From assembly GCF_000241305.1 (NCBI RefSeq), contig NZ_BAEH01000073.1, forward strand, positions 1-64,000: a stretch of DNA of 64,000 nucleotides, read 5' to 3'. This document shows, piece after piece, positions 63,194 through 64,000 of this stretch (the first letter of the stretch is position 1; each line of letters begins with the position of its first letter). The notes under the pieces are model-generated. The model was not told the DNA's origin. It was given only the letters and a program-made list of their open reading frames with translations, and did no database searches. The DNA comes from Gordonia effusa NBRC 100432. Lineage in GTDB: Bacteria > Actinomycetota > Actinomycetes > Mycobacteriales > Mycobacteriaceae. The position numbers were made by a program, and so were the translations under genes.

Positions 63194-64000
63194 ATGACGT
63201 CCGACCACTCATCGACAGCCCGACAACTGGCCTTTCGTGGCCGCTATCTCGAACGCATCCCGCTGCGATGGAAACGGGATCTCGCCGAGGACATTCCATT
63301 GCCACCCTTTTCGAGTCCCCGCGAGTACGACAACTTTCTTCGTAGGCTGCGATGCCAGGCGAACGCTCAGGTCCGCACCACTGGGTCGCCGACCGCACAG
63401 GCAGTCACCGAGATGCTCGGAAATGGCCGCGATCGGCGCGATCCTCATGATCATCAGATTCAGTTGACGGCAACCGAACTCGCCGCCGCGTTCCTGACGC
63501 ACCTACCCGCGCCGTGGACCGCTGACACCTTAGCTCCCGCGCTGAGCGCGGCCGGCATGTCAATGACCAGAGGGGCTCGCGGCCGCTGGATCGTCGACGG
63601 AGCATCTCGGTTCTCCGCACACTCACCAAACGGAAATAGCTGGCAGGTAACAGTTTTCGAGGAATGCACCAGGCACCGCGGTGTCATCGATGACGACGAA
63701 TTCGTGCTGTTGCTGATGCAGCAGTTCCTCGCGAAGAATCAGGCTGGCCCGCCATGTCCGATGGGGTGGGCATTCGCCCCGAACGAATTACGTGCATTGA
63801 TTCCTGGAGCGGTCGCCGTCGGGCTCAAGTACGCGGCGGACATCTTGGAACCAATACCGGCCACGTGGATTCGAGACCACGCGCTCGCCTATGCGCACGA
63901 CCCGTCGTCACTCGCGCCCGAGGACCAGGCCGAACTCTGGCAGCTGCGATCACTGACCATCGCCCGGGCGCGAGATGAGTTGAGGGTCAAGACCGTTGCC
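63194..64000 (+). CDS. Unknown protein, cut by the window end
   Basis: A frame with no stop runs from ATG 63194 to the last base, at least 269 codons. Codon use looks like real coding sequence. The visible protein starts MTSDHSSTARQLAFRGRYLE, is soluble, without signal peptide or membrane segment, and has a mixed helical pattern. I do not recognise a family. It diverges from the HMG-CoA-lyase-type gene across about 120 bp, and no clear Shine-Dalgarno is seen. Confidence 0.7.
   Translation, partial: MTSDHSSTARQLAFRGRYLERIPLRWKRDLAEDIPLPPFSSPREYDNFLRRLRCQANAQVRTTGSPTAQAVTEMLGNGRDRRDPHDHQIQLTATELAAAFLTHLPAPWTADTLAPALSAAGMSMTRGARGRWIVDGASRFSAHSPNGNSWQVTVFEECTRHRGVIDDDEFVLLLMQQFLAKNQAGPPCPMGWAFAPNELRALIPGAVAVGLKYAADILEPIPATWIRDHALAYAHDPSSLAPEDQAELWQLRSLTIARARDELRVKTVA

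Overview
The window is GC-rich chromosomal DNA from a mycolate-type actinobacterium (order Mycobacteriales). I base this on gene order. Read from right to left, most of the window follows the Mycobacterium tuberculosis Rv1626-Rv1689 block: pdtaR, polA, rpsA, coaE, uvrB, universal stress protein, uvrA, infC-rpmI-rplT-tsnR, pheST, argCJBDFRGH, a fused lipase/acyl-CoA synthetase like Rv1683, a Trm112-type protein and tyrS. Tat and lipoprotein signals, apparent leaderless starts and a VapBC pair fit the same group. Genus and species cannot be assigned. This synteny is recalled, not searched.

Layout. 0-5 kb: tyrS, a Trm112-like protein and the fused lipid enzyme; a strong promoter beyond tyrS points out of the window and probably drives an rRNA operon. 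5-13.5 kb: the complete arginine operon argC-J-B-D-F-R-G-H, mostly with 4-bp overlaps, behind a two-box ArgR-type operator. 13.5-21.6 kb: pheST, an acyltransferase-3 membrane protein, vapBC, an rRNA-methyltransferase-like gene, rplT, rpmI and infC (AUC start). 22-32 kb: DUF1844 gene, uvrA, a metallo-beta-lactamase-fold hydrolase, HelD, UspA and uvrB. 32-41 kb: a secreted protein, a Tat Rieske lipoprotein, DUF402, an SNF2 helicase (apparently CUG start) with a SWIM partner, coaE-GrpB, a DUF2332 gene, rpsA, a decayed 2'-5' RNA ligase and a methyltransferase. 41-54.9 kb: a cyclophilin lipoprotein, a polar amino-acid ABC transporter coupled to an isopropylmalate-type dehydrogenase, polA, the livKHMGF transporter and pdtaR. 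At 54.98 kb lies tRNA-Leu(CAA). Beyond it the syntenic order I recognise stops: a TetR/DUF1348 divergent pair, a small Cys-rich secreted protein with DipZ, a Tat-exported cholesterol-oxidase-type flavoenzyme, a coupled SRPBCC/ketosynthase-III-like pair, an HMG-CoA-lyase-type gene and a truncated unknown gene.

How parts work together. The arg genes cover N-acetylglutamate cycling to arginine with their own repressor. uvrA has a full match to the PafBC/RecA-NDp damage-promoter motif, and uvrB and polA have degenerate versions with the same 8-bp geometry, suggesting common mitomycin/UV-type induction. infC-rpmI-rplT-tsnR and rpsA form a translation block. The two ABC systems bring in polar and branched-chain amino acids.

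Most unusual items: the KAS III-like enzyme that keeps its cysteine but has Asn in place of the catalytic His, coupled to an SRPBCC protein; the dehydrogenase fused by overlap to an amino-acid transporter; the CUG-start SNF2 gene; short leaderless reading frames overlapping downstream starts; a short-variable-arm tRNA with a leucine anticodon; and a 28-bp inverted repeat between convergent genes.
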